Shown: positions 38,347 through 56,300 of the stretch, piece by piece
How positions within the stretch are numbered: position 1 is the first letter of the stretch
Layout: each line of letters begins with the position of its first letter
Source: Microplitis mediator
Taxonomy: Eukaryota; Arthropoda; Insecta; Hymenoptera; Braconidae
Reading direction: 5' to 3'
Assembly (NCBI RefSeq): GCF_029852145.1
Contig: NC_079973.1
Span: 372,001-436,000 of the forward strand
Length of the DNA stretch: 64,000 nt
Notes under the pieces: model-generated
What the model was told of the DNA's origin: nothing
The model's database searches: none
The model's input: the letters and a program-made list of their open reading frames with translations, nothing else
Program-made: the position numbers and the translations under genes

Positions 38347-41300
38347 AATAATACCATACCATACAAATTCTATATAAAATTTATACCCATAGTAATACCA
38401 TACAAATTCTATATAAAATTTATACCCATAGTAATACCATACAAATTCTATATAAAATTTATACCCATAGTAATACCATACAAATTCTATATAAAATTTA
38501 TACCCATAGTAATACCATACAAATTCTATATAAAATTTATACCCATAGTAATACCATACAAATTCTATATAAAATTTATACCCATAGTAATACCATACAA
38601 ATTCTATATAAAATTTATACCCATAGTAATACCATACAAATTCTATATAAAATTTATACCCATAGTAATACCATACAAATTCTATATAAAATTTATACCC
38701 ATAGTAATACCATACAAATTCTATATAAAATTTATACCCATAGTAATACCATACAAATTCTATATAAAATTTATACCCATAGTAATACCATACAAATTCT
38801 ATATAAAATTTATACCCATAGTAATACCATACAAATTCTATATAAAATTTATACCCATAGTAATACCATACAAATTCTATATAAAATTTATACCCATAGT
38901 AATACCATACAAATTCTATATAAAATTTATACCCATAGTAATACCATACAAATTCTATATAAAATTTATACCCATAGTAATACCATACAAATTCTATATA
39001 AAATTTATACCCATAGTAATACCATACAAATTCTATATAAAATTTATACCCATAGTAATACCATACAAATTCTATATAAAATTTATACCCATAGTAATAC
39101 CATACAAATTCTATATAAAATTTATACCCATAGTAATACCATACAAATTCTATATAAAATTTATACCCATAGTAATACCATACAAATTCTATATAAAATT
39201 TATACCCATAGTAATACCATACAAATTCTATATAAAATTTATACCCATAGTAATACCATACAAATTCTATATAAAATTTATACCCATAGTAATACCATAC
39301 AAATTCTATATAAAATTTATACCCATAGTAATACCATACAAATTCTATATAAAATTTATACCCATAGTAATACCATACAAATTCTATATAAAATTTATAC
39401 CCATAGTAATACCATACAAATTCTATATAAAATTTATACCCATAGTAATACCATACAAATTCTATATAAAATTTATACCCATAGTAATACCATACAAATT
39501 CTATATAAAATTTATACCCATAGTAATACCATACAAATTCTATATAAAATTTATACCCATAGTAATACCATACAAATTCTATATAAAATTTATACCCATA
39601 GTAATACCATACAAATTCTATATAAAATTTATACCCATAGTAATACCATACAAATTCTATATAAAATTTATACCCATAGTAATACCATACAAATTCTATA
39701 TAAAATTTATACCCATAGTAATACCATACAAATTCTATATAAAATTTATACCCATAGTAATACCATACAAATTCTATATAAAATTTATACCCATAGTAAT
39801 ACCATACAAATTCTATATAAAATTTATACCCATAGTAATACCATACAAATTCTATATAAAATTTATACCCATAGTAATACCATACAAATTCTATATAAAA
39901 TTTATACCCATAGTAATACCATACAAATTCTATATAAAATTTATACCCATAGTAATACCATACAAATTCTATATAAAATTTATACCCATAGTAATACCAT
40001 ACAAATTCTATATAAAATTTATACCCATAGTAATACCATACAAATTCTATATAAAATTTATACCCATAGTAATACCATACAAATTCTATATAAAATTTAT
40101 ACCCATAGTAATACCATACAAATTCTATATAAAATTTATACCCATAGTAATACCATACAAATTCTATATAAAATTTATACCCATAGTAATACCATACAAA
40201 TTCTATATAAAATTTATACCCATAGTAATACCATACAAATTCTATATAAAATTTATACCCATAGTAATACCATACAAATTCTATATAAAATTTATACCCA
40301 TAGTAATACCATACAAATTCTATATAAAATTTATACCCATAGTAATACCATACAAATTCTATATAAAATTTATACCCATAGTAATACCATACAAATTCTA
40401 TATAAAATTTATACCCATAGTAATACCATACAAATTCTATATAAAATTTATACCCATAGTAATACCATACAAATTCTATATAAAATTTATACCCATAGTA
40501 ATACCATACAAATTCTATATAAAATTTATACCCATAGTAATACCATACAAATTCTATATAAAATTTATACCCATAGTAATACCATACAAATTCTATATAA
40601 AATTTATACCCATAGTAATACCATACAAATTCTATATAAAATTTATACCCATAGTAATACCATACAAATTCTATATAAAATTTATACCCATAGTAATACC
40701 ATACAAATTCTATATAAAATTTATACCCATAGTAATACCATACAAATTCTATATAAAATTTATACCCATAGTAATACCATACAAATTCTATATAAAATTT
40801 ATACCCATAGTAATACCATACAAATTCTATATAAAATTTATACCCATAGTAATACCATACAAATTCTATATAAAATTTATACCCATAGTAATACCATACA
40901 AATTCTATATAAAATTTATACCCATAGTAATACCATACAAATTCTATATAAAATTTATACCCATAGTAATACCATACAAATTCTATATAAAATTTATACC
41001 CATAGTAATACCATACAAATTCTATATAAAATTTATACCCATAGTAATACCATACAAATTCTATATAAAATTTATACCCATAGTAATACCATACAAATTC
41101 TATATAAAATTTATACCCATAGTAATACCATACAAATTCTATATAAAATTTATACCCATAGTAATACCATACAAATTCTATATAAAATTTATACCCATAG
41201 TAATACCATACAAATTCTATATAAAATTTATACCCATAGTAATACCATACAAATTCTATATAAAATTTATACCCATAGTAATACCATACAAATTCTATAT

Positions 41301-44300
41301 AAAATTTATACCCATAGTAATACCATACAAATTCTATATAAAATTTATACCCATAGTAATACCATACAAATTCTATATAAAATTTATACCCATAGTAATA
41401 CCATACAAATTCTATATAAAATTTATACCCATAGTAATACCATACAAATTCTATATAAAATTTATACCCATAGTAATACCATACAAATTCTATATAAAAT
41501 TTATACCCATAGTAATACCATACAAATTCTATATAAAATTTATACCCATAGTAATACCATACAAATTCTATATAAAATTTATACCCATAGTAATACCATA
41601 CAAATTCTATATAAAATTTATACCCATAGTAATACCATACAAATTCTATATAAAATTTATACCCATAGTAATACCATACAAATTCTATATAAAATTTATA
41701 CCCATAGTAATACCATACAAATTCTATATAAAATTTATACCCATAGTAATACCATACAAATTCTATATAAAATTTATACCCATAGTAATACCATACAAAT
41801 TCTATATAAAATTTATACCCATAGTAATACCATACAAATTCTATATAAAATTTATACCCATAGTAATACCATACAAATTCTATATAAAATTTATACCCAT
41901 AGTAATACCATACAAATTCTATATAAAATTTATACCCATAGTAATACCATACAAATTCTATATAAAATTTATACCCATAGTAATACCATACAAATTCTAT
42001 ATAAAATTTATACCCATAGTAATACCATACAAATTCTATATAAAATTTATACCCATAGTAATACCATACAAATTCTATATAAAATTTATACCCATAGTAA
42101 TACCATACAAATTCTATATAAAATTTATACCCATAGTAATACCATACAAATTCTATATAAAATTTATACCCATAGTAATACCATACAAATTCTATATAAA
42201 ATTTATACCCATAGTAATACCATACAAATTCTATATAAAATTTATACCCATAGTAATACCATACAAATTCTATATAAAATTTATACCCATAGTAATACCA
42301 TACAAATTCTATATAAAATTTATACCCATAGTAATACCATACAAATTCTATATAAAATTTATACCCATAGTAATACCATACAAATTCTATATAAAATTTA
42401 TACCCATAGTAATACCATACAAATTCTATATAAAATTTATACCCATAGTAATACCATACAAATTCTATATAAAATTTATACCCATAGTAATACCATACAA
42501 ATTCTATATAAAATTTATACCCATAGTAATACCATACAAATTCTATATAAAATTTATACCCATAGTAATACCATACAAATTCTATATAAAATTTATACCC
42601 ATAGTAATACCATACAAATTCTATATAAAATTTATACCCATAGTAATACCATACAAATTCTATATAAAATTTATACCCATAGTAATACCATACAAATTCT
42701 ATATAAAATTTATACCCATAGTAATACCATACAAATTCTATATAAAATTTATACCCATAGTAATACCATACAAATTCTATATAAAATTTATACCCATAGT
42801 AATACCATACAAATTCTATATAAAATTTATACCCATAGTAATACCATACAAATTCTATATAAAATTTATACCCATAGTAATACCATACAAATTCTATATA
42901 AAATTTATACCCATAGTAATACCATACAAATTCTATATAAAATTTATACCCATAGTAATACCATACAAATTCTATATAAAATTTATACCCATAGTAATAC
43001 CATACAAATTCTATATAAAATTTATACCCATAGTAATACCATACAAATTCTATATAAAATTTATACCCATAGTAATACCATACAAATTCTATATAAAATT
43101 TATACCCATAGTAATACCATACAAATTCTATATAAAATTTATACCCATAGTAATACCATACAAATTCTATATAAAATTTATACCCATAGTAATACCATAC
43201 AAATTCTATATAAAATTTATACCCATAGTAATACCATACAAATTCTATATAAAATTTATACCCATAGTAATACCATACAAATTCTATATAAAATTTATAC
43301 CCATAGTAATACCATACAAATTCTATATAAAATTTATACCCATAGTAATACCATACAAATTCTATATAAAATTTATACCCATAGTAATACCATACAAATT
43401 CTATATAAAATTTATACCCATAGTAATACCATACAAATTCTATATAAAATTTATACCCATAGTAATACCATACAAATTCTATATAAAATTTATACCCATA
43501 GTAATACCATACAAATTCTATATAAAATTTATACCCATAGTAATACCATACAAATTCTATATAAAATTTATACCCATAGTAATACCATACAAATTCTATA
43601 TAAAATTTATACCCATAGTAATACCATACAAATTCTATATAAAATTTATACCCATAGTAATACCATACAAATTCTATATAAAATTTATACCCATAGTAAT
43701 ACCATACAAATTCTATATAAAATTTATACCCATAGTAATACCATACAAATTCTATATAAAATTTATACCCATAGTAATACCATACAAATTCTATATAAAA
43801 TTTATACCCATAGTAATACCATACAAATTCTATATAAAATTTATACCCATAGTAATACCATACAAATTCTATATAAAATTTATACCCATAGTAATACCAT
43901 ACAAATTCTATATAAAATTTATACCCATAGTAATACCATACAAATTCTATATAAAATTTATACCCATAGTAATACCATACAAATTCTATATAAAATTTAT
44001 ACCCATAGTAATACCATACAAATTCTATATAAAATTTATACCCATAGTAATACCATACAAATTCTATATAAAATTTATACCCATAGTAATACCATACAAA
44101 TTCTATATAAAATTTATACCCATAGTAATACCATACAAATTCTATATAAAATTTATACCCATAGTAATACCATACAAATTCTATATAAAATTTATACCCA
44201 TAGTAATACCATACAAATTCTATATAAAATTTATACCCATAGTAATACCATACAAATTCTATATAAAATTTATACCCATAGTAATACCATACAAATTCTA

Positions 44301-47300
44301 TATAAAATTTATACCCATAGTAATACCATACAAATTCTATATAAAATTTATACCCATAGTAATACCATACAAATTCTATATAAAATTTATACCCATAGTA
44401 ATACCATACAAATTCTATATAAAATTTATACCCATAGTAATACCATACAAATTCTATATAAAATTTATACCCATAGTAATACCATACAAATTCTATATAA
44501 AATTTATACCCATAGTAATACCATACAAATTCTATATAAAATTTATACCCATAGTAATACCATACAAATTCTATATAAAATTTATACCCATAGTAATACC
44601 ATACAAATTCTATATAAAATTTATACCCATAGTAATACCATACAAATTCTATATAAAATTTATACCCATAGTAATACCATACAAATTCTATATAAAATTT
44701 ATACCCATAGTAATACCATACAAATTCTATATAAAATTTATACCCATAGTAATACCATACAAATTCTATATAAAATTTATACCCATAGTAATACCATACA
44801 AATTCTATATAAAATTTATACCCATAGTAATACCATACAAATTCTATATAAAATTTATACCCATAGTAATACCATACAAATTCTATATAAAATTTATACC
44901 CATAGTAATACCATACAAATTCTATATAAAATTTATACCCATAGTAATACCATACAAATTCTATATAAAATTTATACCCATAGTAATACCATACAAATTC
45001 TATATAAAATTTATACCCATAGTAATACCATACAAATTCTATATAAAATTTATACCCATAGTAATACCATACAAATTCTATATAAAATTTATACCCATAG
45101 TAATACCATACAAATTCTATATAAAATTTATACCCATAGTAATACCATACAAATTCTATATAAAATTTATACCCATAGTAATACCATACAAATTCTATAT
45201 AAAATTTATACCCATAGTAATACCATACAAATTCTATATAAAATTTATACCCATAGTAATACCATACAAATTCTATATAAAATTTATACCCATAGTAATA
45301 CCATACAAATTCTATATAAAATTTATACCCATAGTAATACCATACAAATTCTATATAAAATTTATACCCATAGTAATACCATACAAATTCTATATAAAAT
45401 TTATACCCATAGTAATACCATACAAATTCTATATAAAATTTATACCCATAGTAATACCATACAAATTCTATATAAAATTTATACCCATAGTAATACCATA
45501 CAAATTCTATATAAAATTTATACCCATAGTAATACCATACAAATTCTATATAAAATTTATACCCATAGTAATACCATACAAATTCTATATAAAATTTATA
45601 CCCATAGTAATACCATACAAATTCTATATAAAATTTATACCCATAGTAATACCATACAAATTCTATATAAAATTTATACCCATAGTAATACCATACAAAT
45701 TCTATATAAAATTTATACCCATAGTAATACCATACAAATTCTATATAAAATTTATACCCATAGTAATACCATACAAATTCTATATAAAATTTATACCCAT
45801 AGTAATACCATACAAATTCTATATAAAATTTATACCCATAGTAATACCATACAAATTCTATATAAAATTTATACCCATAGTAATACCATACAAATTCTAT
45901 ATAAAATTTATACCCATAGTAATACCATACAAATTCTATATAAAATTTATACCCATAGTAATACCATACAAATTCTATATAAAATTTATACCCATAGTAA
46001 TACCATACAAATTCTATATAAAATTTATACCCATAGTAATACCATACAAATTCTATATAAAATTTATACCCATAGTAATACCATACAAATTCTATATAAA
46101 ATTTATACCCATAGTAATACCATACAAATTCTATATAAAATTTATACCCATAGTAATACCATACAAATTCTATATAAAATTTATACCCATAGTAATACCA
46201 TACAAATTCTATATAAAATTTATACCCATAGTAATACCATACAAATTCTATATAAAATTTATACCCATAGTAATACCATACAAATTCTATATAAAATTTA
46301 TACCCATAGTAATACCATACAAATTCTATATAAAATTTATACCCATAGTAATACCATACAAATTCTATATAAAATTTATACCCATAGTAATACCATACAA
46401 ATTCTATATAAAATTTATACCCATAGTAATACCATACAAATTCTATATAAAATTTATACCCATAGTAATACCATACAAATTCTATATAAAATTTATACCC
46501 ATAGTAATACCATACAAATTCTATATAAAATTTATACCCATAGTAATACCATACAAATTCTATATAAAATTTATACCCATAGTAATACCATACAAATTCT
46601 ATATAAAATTTATACCCATAGTAATACCATACAAATTCTATATAAAATTTATACCCATAGTAATACCATACAAATTCTATATAAAATTTATACCCATAGT
46701 AATACCATACAAATTCTATATAAAATTTATACCCATAGTAATACCATACAAATTCTATATAAAATTTATACCATAGTAATACCATACAAATTCTATATAA
46801 AATTTATACCCATAGTAATACCATACAAATTCTATATAAAATTTATACCCATAGTAATACCATACAAATTCTATATAAAATTTATACCCATAGTAATACC
46901 ATACAAATTCTATATAAAATTTATACCCATAGTAATACCATACAAATTCTATATAAAATTTATACCCATAGTAATACCATACAAATTCTATATAAAATTT
47001 ATACCCATAGTAATACCATACAAATTCTATATAAAATTTATACCCATAGTAATACCATACAAATTCTATATAAAATTTATACCCATAGTAATACCATACA
47101 AATTCTATATAAAATTTATACCCATAGTAATACCATACAAATTCTATATAAAATTTATACCCATAGTAATACCATACAAATTCTATATAAAATTTATACC
47201 CATAGTAATACCATACAAATTCTATATAAAATTTATACCCATAGTAATACCATACAAATTCTATATAAAATTTATACCCATAGTAATACCATACAAATTC

Positions 47301-50300
47301 TATATAAAATTTATACCCATAGTAATACCATACAAATTCTATATAAAATTTATACCCATAGTAATACCATACAAATTCTATATAAAATTTATACCCATAG
47401 TAATACCATACAAATTCTATTATAAAATTTATACCCATAGTAATACCATACAAATTCTATATAAAATTTATACCCATAGTAATACCATACAAATTCTATA
47501 TAAAATTTATACCCATAGTAATACCATACAAATTCTATATAAAATTTATACCCATAGTAATACCATACAAATTCTATATAAAATTTATACCCATAGTAAT
47601 ACCATACAAATTCTATATAAAATTTATACCCATAGTAATACCATACAAATTCTATATAAAATTTATACCCATAGTAATACCATACAAATTCTATATAAAA
47701 TTTATACCCATAGTAATACCATACAAATTCTATATAAAATTTATACCCATAGTAATACCATACAAATTCTATATAAAATTTATACCCATAGTAATACCAT
47801 ACAAATTCTATATAAAATTTATACCCATAGTAATACCATACAAATTCTATATAAAATTTATACCCATAGTAATACCATACAAATTCTATATAAAATTTAT
47901 ACCCATAGTAATACCATACAAATTCTATATAAAATTTATACCCATAGTAATACCATACAAATTCTATATAAAATTTATACCCATAGTAATACCATACAAA
48001 TTCTATATAAAATTTATACCCATAGTAATACCATACAAATTCTATATAAAATTTATACCCATAGTAATACCATACAAATTCTATATAAAATTTATACCCA
48101 TAGTAATACCATACAAATTCTATATAAAATTTATACCCATAGTAATACCATACAAATTCTATATAAAATTTATACCCATAGTAATACCATACAAATTCTA
48201 TATAAAATTTATACCCATAGTAATACCATACAAATTCTATATAAAATTTATACCCATAGTAATACCAAATTAAATTACCCATAATACATACAATTCTATA
48301 TAAAATTTATACCCATAGTAATACCATACAAATTCTATATAAAATTTATACCCATAGTAATACCATACAAATTCTATATAAAATTTATACCCATAGTAAT
48401 ACCATACAAATTCTATATAAAATTTATACCCATAGTAATACCATACAAATTCTATATAAAATTTATACCCATAGTAATACCATACAAATTCTATATAAAA
48501 TTTATACCCATAGTAATACCATACAAATTCTATATAAAATTTATACCCATAGTAATACCATACAAATTCTATATAAAATTTATACCCATAGTAATACCAT
48601 ACAAATTCTATATAAAATTTATACCCATAGTAATACCATACAAATTCTATATAAAATTTATACCCATAGTAATACCATACAAATTCTATATAAAATTTAT
48701 ACCCATAGTAATACCATACAAATTCTATATAAAATTTATACCCATAGTAATACCATACAAATTCTATATAAAATTTATACCCATAGTAATACCATACAAA
48801 TTCTATATAAAATTTATACCCATAGTAATACCATACAAATTCTATATAAAATTTATACCCATAGTAATACCATACAAATTCTATATAAAATTTATACCCA
48901 TAGTAATACCATACAAATTCTATATAAAATTTATACCCATAGTAATACCATACAAATTCTATATAAAATTTATACCCATAGTAATACCATACAAATTCTA
49001 TATAAAATTTATACCCATAGTAATACCATACAAATTCTATATAAAATTTATACCCATAGTAATACCATACAAATTCTATATAAAATTTATACCCATAGTA
49101 ATACCATACAAATTCTATATAAAATTTATACCCATAGTAATACCATACAAATTCTATATAAAATTTATACCCATAGTAATACCATACAAATTCTATATAA
49201 AATTTATACCCATAGTAATACCATACAAATTCTATATAAAATTTATACCCATAGTAATACCATACAAATTCTATATAAAATTTATACCCATAGTAATACC
49301 ATACAAATTCTATATAAAATTTATACCCATAGTAATACCATACAAATTCTATATAAAATTTATACCCATAGTAATACCATACAAATTCTATATAAAATTT
49401 ATACCCATAGTAATACCATACAAATTCTATATAAAATTTATACCCATAGTAATACCATACAAATTCTATATAAAATTTATACCCATAGTAATACCATACA
49501 AATTCTATATAAAATTTATACCCATAGTAATACCATACAAATTCTATATAAAATTTATACCCATAGTAATACCATACAAATTCTATATAAAATTTATACC
49601 CATAGTAATACCATACAAATTCTATATAAAATTTATACCCATAGTAATACCATACAAATTCTATATAAAATTTATACCCATAGTAATACCATACAAATTC
49701 TATATAAAATTTATACCCATAGTAATACCATACAAATTCTATATAAAATTTATACCCATAGTAATACCATACAAATTCTATATAAAATTTATACCCATAG
49801 TAATACCATACAAATTCTATATAAAATTTATACCCATAGTAATACCATACAAATTCTATATAAAATTTATACCCATAGTAATACCATACAAATTCTATAT
49901 AAAATTTATACCCATAGTAATACCATACAAATTCTATATAAAATTTATACCCATAGTAATACCATACAAATTCTATATAAAATTTATACCCATAGTAATA
50001 CCATACAAATTCTATATAAAATTTATACCCATAGTAATACCATACAAATTCTATATAAAATTTATACCCATAGTAATACCATACAAATTCTATATAAAAT
50101 TTATACCCATAGTAATACCATACAAATTCTATATAAAATTTATACCCATAGTAATACCATACAAATTCTATATAAAATTTATACCCATAGTAATACCATA
50201 CAAATTCTATATAAAATTTATACCCATAGTAATACCATACAAATTCTATATAAAATTTATACCCATAGTAATACCATACAAATTCTATATAAAATTTATA

Positions 50301-53300
50301 CCCATAGTAATACCATACAAATTCTATATAAAATTTATACCCATAGTAATACCATACAAATTCTATATAAAATTTATACCCATAGTAATACCATACAAAT
50401 TCTATATAAAATTTATACCCATAGTAATACCATACAAATTCTATATAAAATTTATACCCATAGTAATACCATACAAATTCTATATAAAATTTATACCCAT
50501 AGTAATACCATAGCAAATTCTATATAAAATTTATACCCATAGTAATACCATACAAATTCTATATAAAATTTATACCCATAGTAATACCATACAAATTCTA
50601 TATAAAATTTATACCCATAGTAATACCATACAAATTCTATATAAAATTTATACCCATAGTAATACCATACAAATTCTATATAAAATTTATACCCATAGTA
50701 ATACCATACAAATTCTATATAAAATTTATACCCATAGTAATACCATACAAATTCTATATAAAATTTATACCATAGTAATACCATNNNNNNNNNNNNNNNN
50801 NNNNNNNNNNNNNNNNNNNNNNNNNNNNNNNNNNNNNNNNNNNNNNNNNNNNNNNNNNNNNNNNNNNNNNNNNNNNNNNNNNNNAATTCTATATAAAATT
50901 TATACCCATAGTAATACCATACAAATTCTATATAAAATTTATACCCATAGTAATACCATACAAATTCTATATAAAATTTATACCCATAGTAATACCATAC
51001 AAATTCTATATAAAATTTATACCCATAGTAATACCATACAAATTCTATATAAAATTTATACCCATAGTAATACCATACAAATTCTATATAAAATTTATAC
51101 CCATAGTAATACCATACAAATTCTATATAAAATTTATACCCATAGTAATACCATACAAATTCTATATAAAATTTATACCATAGTAATACCATACAAATTC
51201 TATATAAAATTTATACCCATAGTAATACCATACAAATTCTATATAAAATTTATACCCATAGTAATACCATACAAATTCTATATAAAATTTATACCCATAG
51301 TAATACCATACAAATTCTATATAAAATTTATACCCATAGTAATACCATACAAATTCTATATAAAATTTATACCCATAGTAATACCATACAAATTCTATAT
51401 AAAATTTATACCCATAGTAATACCATACAAATTCTATATAAAATTTATACCCATAGTAATACCATACAAATTCTATATAAAATTTATACCCATAGTAATA
51501 CCATACAAATTCTATATAAAATTTATACCCATAGTAATACCATACAAATTCTATATAAAATTTATACCCATAGTAATACCATACAAATTCTATATAAAAT
51601 TTATACCCATAGTAATACCATACAAATTCTATATAAAATTTATACCCATAGTAATACCATACAAATTCTATATAAAATTTATACCCATAGTAATACCATA
51701 CAAATTCTATATAAAATTTATACCCATAGTAATACCATACAAATTCTATATAAAATTTATACCCATAGTAATACCATACAAATTCTATATAAAATTTATA
51801 CCCATAGTAATACCATACAAATTCTATATAAAATTTATACCCATAGTAATACCATACAAATTCTATATAAAATTTATACCCATAGTAATACCATACAAAT
51901 TCTATATAAAATTTATACCCATAGTAATACCATACAAATTCTATATAAAATTTATACCCATAGTAATACCATACAAATTCTATATAAAATTTATACCCAT
52001 AGTAATACCATACAAATTCTATATAAAATTTATACCCATAGTAATACCATACAAATTCTATATAAAATTTATACCCATAGTAATACCATACAAATTCTAT
52101 ATAAAATTTATACCCATAGTAATACCATACAAATTCTATATAAAATTTATACCCATAGTAATACCATACAAATTCTATATAAAATTTATACCCATAGTAA
52201 TACCATACAAATTCTATATAAAATTTATACCCATAGTAATACCATACAAATTCTATATAAAATTTATACCCATAGTAATACCATACAAATTCTATATAAA
52301 ATTTATACCCATAGTAATACCATACAAATTCTATATAAAATTTATACCCATAGTAATACCATACAAATTCTATATAAAATTTATACCCATAGTAATACCA
52401 TACAAATTCTATATAAAATTTATACCCATAGTAATACCATACAAATTCTATATAAAATTTATACCCATAGTAATACCATACAAATTCTATATAAAATTTA
52501 TACCCATAGTAATACCATACAAATTCTATATAAAATTTATACCCATAGTAATACCATACAAATTCTATATAAAATTTATACCCATAGTAATACCATACAA
52601 ATTCTATATAAAATTTATACCCATAGTAATACCATACAAATTCTATATAAAATTTATACCCATAGTAATACCATACAAATTCTATATAAAATTTATACCC
52701 ATAGTAATACCATACAAATTCTATATAAAATTTATACCCATAGTAATACCATACAAATTCTATATAAAATTTATACCCATAGTAATACCATACAAATTCT
52801 ATATAAAATTTATACCCATAGTAATACCATACAAATTCTATATAAAATTTATACCCATAGTAATACCATACAAATTCTATATAAAATTTATACCCATAGT
52901 AATACCATACAAATTCTATATAAAATTTATACCCATAGTAATACCATACAAATTCTATATAAAATTTATACCCATAGTAATACCATACAAATTCTATATA
53001 AAATTTATACCCATAGTAATACCATACAAATTCTATATAAAATTTATACCCATAGTAATACCATACAAATTCTATATAAAATTTATACCCATAGTAATAC
53101 CATACAAATTCTATATAAAATTTATACCCATAGTAATACCATACAAATTCTATATAAAATTTATACCCATAGTAATACCATACAAATTCTATATAAAATT
53201 TATACCCATAGTAATACCATACAAATTCTATATAAAATTTATACCCATAGTAATACCATACAAATTCTATATAAAATTTATACCCATAGTAATACCATAC

Positions 53301-56300
53301 AAATTCTATATAAAATTTATACCCATAGTAATACCATACAAATTCTATATAAAATTTATACCCATAGTAATACCATACAAATTCTATATAAAATTTATAC
53401 CCATAGTAATACCATACAAATTCTATATAAAATTTATACCCATAGTAATACCATACAAATTCTATATAAAATTTATACCCATAGTAATACCATACAAATT
53501 CTATATAAAATTTATACCCATAGTAATACCATACAAATTCTATATAAAATTTATACCCATAGTAATACCATACAAATTCTATATAAAATTTATACCCATA
53601 GTAATACCATACAAATTCTATATAAAATTTATACCCATAGTAATACCATACAAATTCTATATAAAATTTATACCCATAGTAATACCATACAAATTCTATA
53701 TAAAATTTATACCCATAGTAATACCATACAAATTCTATATAAAATTTATACCCATAGTAATACCATACAAATTCTATATAAAATTTATACCCATAGTAAT
53801 ACCATACAAATTCTATATAAAATTTATACCCATAGTAATACCATACAAATTCTATATAAAATTTATACCCATAGTAATACCATACAAATTCTATATAAAA
53901 TTTATACCCATAGTAATACCATACAAATTCTATATAAAATTTATACCCATAGTAATACCATACAAATTCTATATAAAATTTATACCCATAGTAATACCAT
54001 ACAAATTCTATATAAAATTTATACCCATAGTAATACCATACAAATTCTATATAAAATTTATACCCATAGTAATACCATACAAATTCTATATAAAATTTAT
54101 ACCCATAGTAATACCATACAAATTCTATATAAAATTTATACCCATAGTAATACCATACAAATTCTATATAAAATTTATACCCATAGTAATACCATACAAA
54201 TTCTATATAAAATTTATACCCATAGTAATACCATACAAATTCTATATAAAATTTATACCCATAGTAATACCATACAAATTCTATATAAAATTTATACCCA
54301 TAGTAATACCATACAAATTCTATATAAAATTTATACCCATAGTAATACCATACAAATTCTATATAAAATTTATACCCATAGTAATACCATACAAATTCTA
54401 TATAAAATTTATACCCATAGTAATACCATACAAATTCTATATAAAATTTATACCCATAGTAATACCATACAAATTCTATATAAAATTTATACCCATAGTA
54501 ATACCATACAAATTCTATATAAAATTTATACCCATAGTAATACCATACAAATTCTATATAAAATTTATACCCATAGTAATACCATACAAATTCTATATAA
54601 AATTTATACCCATAGTAATACCATACAAATTCTATATAAAATTTATACCCATAGTAATACCATACAAATTCTATATAAAATTTATACCCATAGTAATACC
54701 ATACAAATTCTATATAAAATTTATACCCATAGTAATACCATACAAATTCTATATAAAATTTATACCCATAGTAATACCATACAAATTCTATATAAAATTT
54801 ATACCCATAGTAATACCATACAAATTCTATATAAAATTTATACCCATAGTAATACCATACAAATTCTATATAAAATTTATACCCATAGTAATACCATACA
54901 AATTCTATATAAAATTTATACCCATAGTAATACCATACAAATTCTATATAAAATTTATACCCATAGTAATACCATACAAATTCTATATAAAATTTATACC
55001 CATAGTAATACCATACAAATTCTATATAAAATTTATACCCATAGTAATACCATACAAATTCTATATAAAATTTATACCCATAGTAATACCATACAAATTC
55101 TATATAAAATTTATACCCATAGTAATACCATACAAATTCTATATAAAATTTATACCCATAGTAATACCATACAAATTCTATATAAAATTTATACCCATAG
55201 TAATACCATACAAATTCTATATAAAATTTATACCCATAGTAATACCATACAAATTCTATATAAAATTTATACCCATAGTAATACCATACAAATTCTATAT
55301 AAAATTTATACCCATAGTAATACCATACAAATTCTATATAAAATTTATACCCATAGTAATACCATACAAATTCTATATAAAATTTATACCCATAGTAATA
55401 CCATACAAATTCTATATAAAATTTATACCCATAGTAATACCATACAAATTCTATATAAAATTTATACCCATAGTAATACCATACAAATTCTATATAAAAT
55501 TTATACCCATAGTAATACCATACAAATTCTATATAAAATTTATACCCATAGTAATACCATACAAATTCTATATAAAATTTATACCCATAGTAATACCATA
55601 CAAATTCTATATAAAATTTATACCCATAGTAATACCATACAAATTCTATATAAAATTTATACCCATAGTAATACCATACAAATTCTATATAAAATTTATA
55701 CCCATAGTAATACCATACAAATTCTATATAAAATTTATACCCATAGTAATACCATACAAATTCTATATAAAATTTATACCCATAGTAATACCATACAAAT
55801 TCTATATAAAATTTATACCCATAGTAATACCATACAAATTCTATATAAAATTTATACCCATAGTAATACCATACAAATTCTATATAAAATTTATACCCAT
55901 AGTAATACCATACAAATTCTATATAAAATTTATACCCATAGTAATACCATACAAATTCTATATAAAATTTATACCCATAGTAATACCATACAAATTCTAT
56001 ATAAAATTTATACCCATAGTAATACCATACAAATTCTATATAAAATTTATACCCATAGTAATACCATACAAATTCTATATAAAATTTATACCCATAGTAA
56101 TACCATACAAATTCTATATAAAATTTATACCCATAGTAATACCATACAAATTCTATATAAAATTTATACCCATAGTAATACCATACAAATTCTATATAAA
56201 ATTTATACCCATAGTAATACCATACAAATTCTATATAAAATTTATACCCATAGTAATACCATACAAATTCTATATAAAATTTATACCCATAGTAATACCA

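Noticed and set aside
38092..46776. 2,894-codon plus-strand open frame
   Set aside because: It is the 39-base satellite read in one frame: IPYKFYIKFIPIV repeated without variation. It stays open only because 39 is a multiple of 3 and has no coding signature.
38341..51192. Minus-strand open frames of 2,814, 748, 297, 233 and 232 codons
   Set aside because: The same satellite read on the other strand (WYYYGYKFYIEFV per unit). Breaks between them are the few indels in the array.
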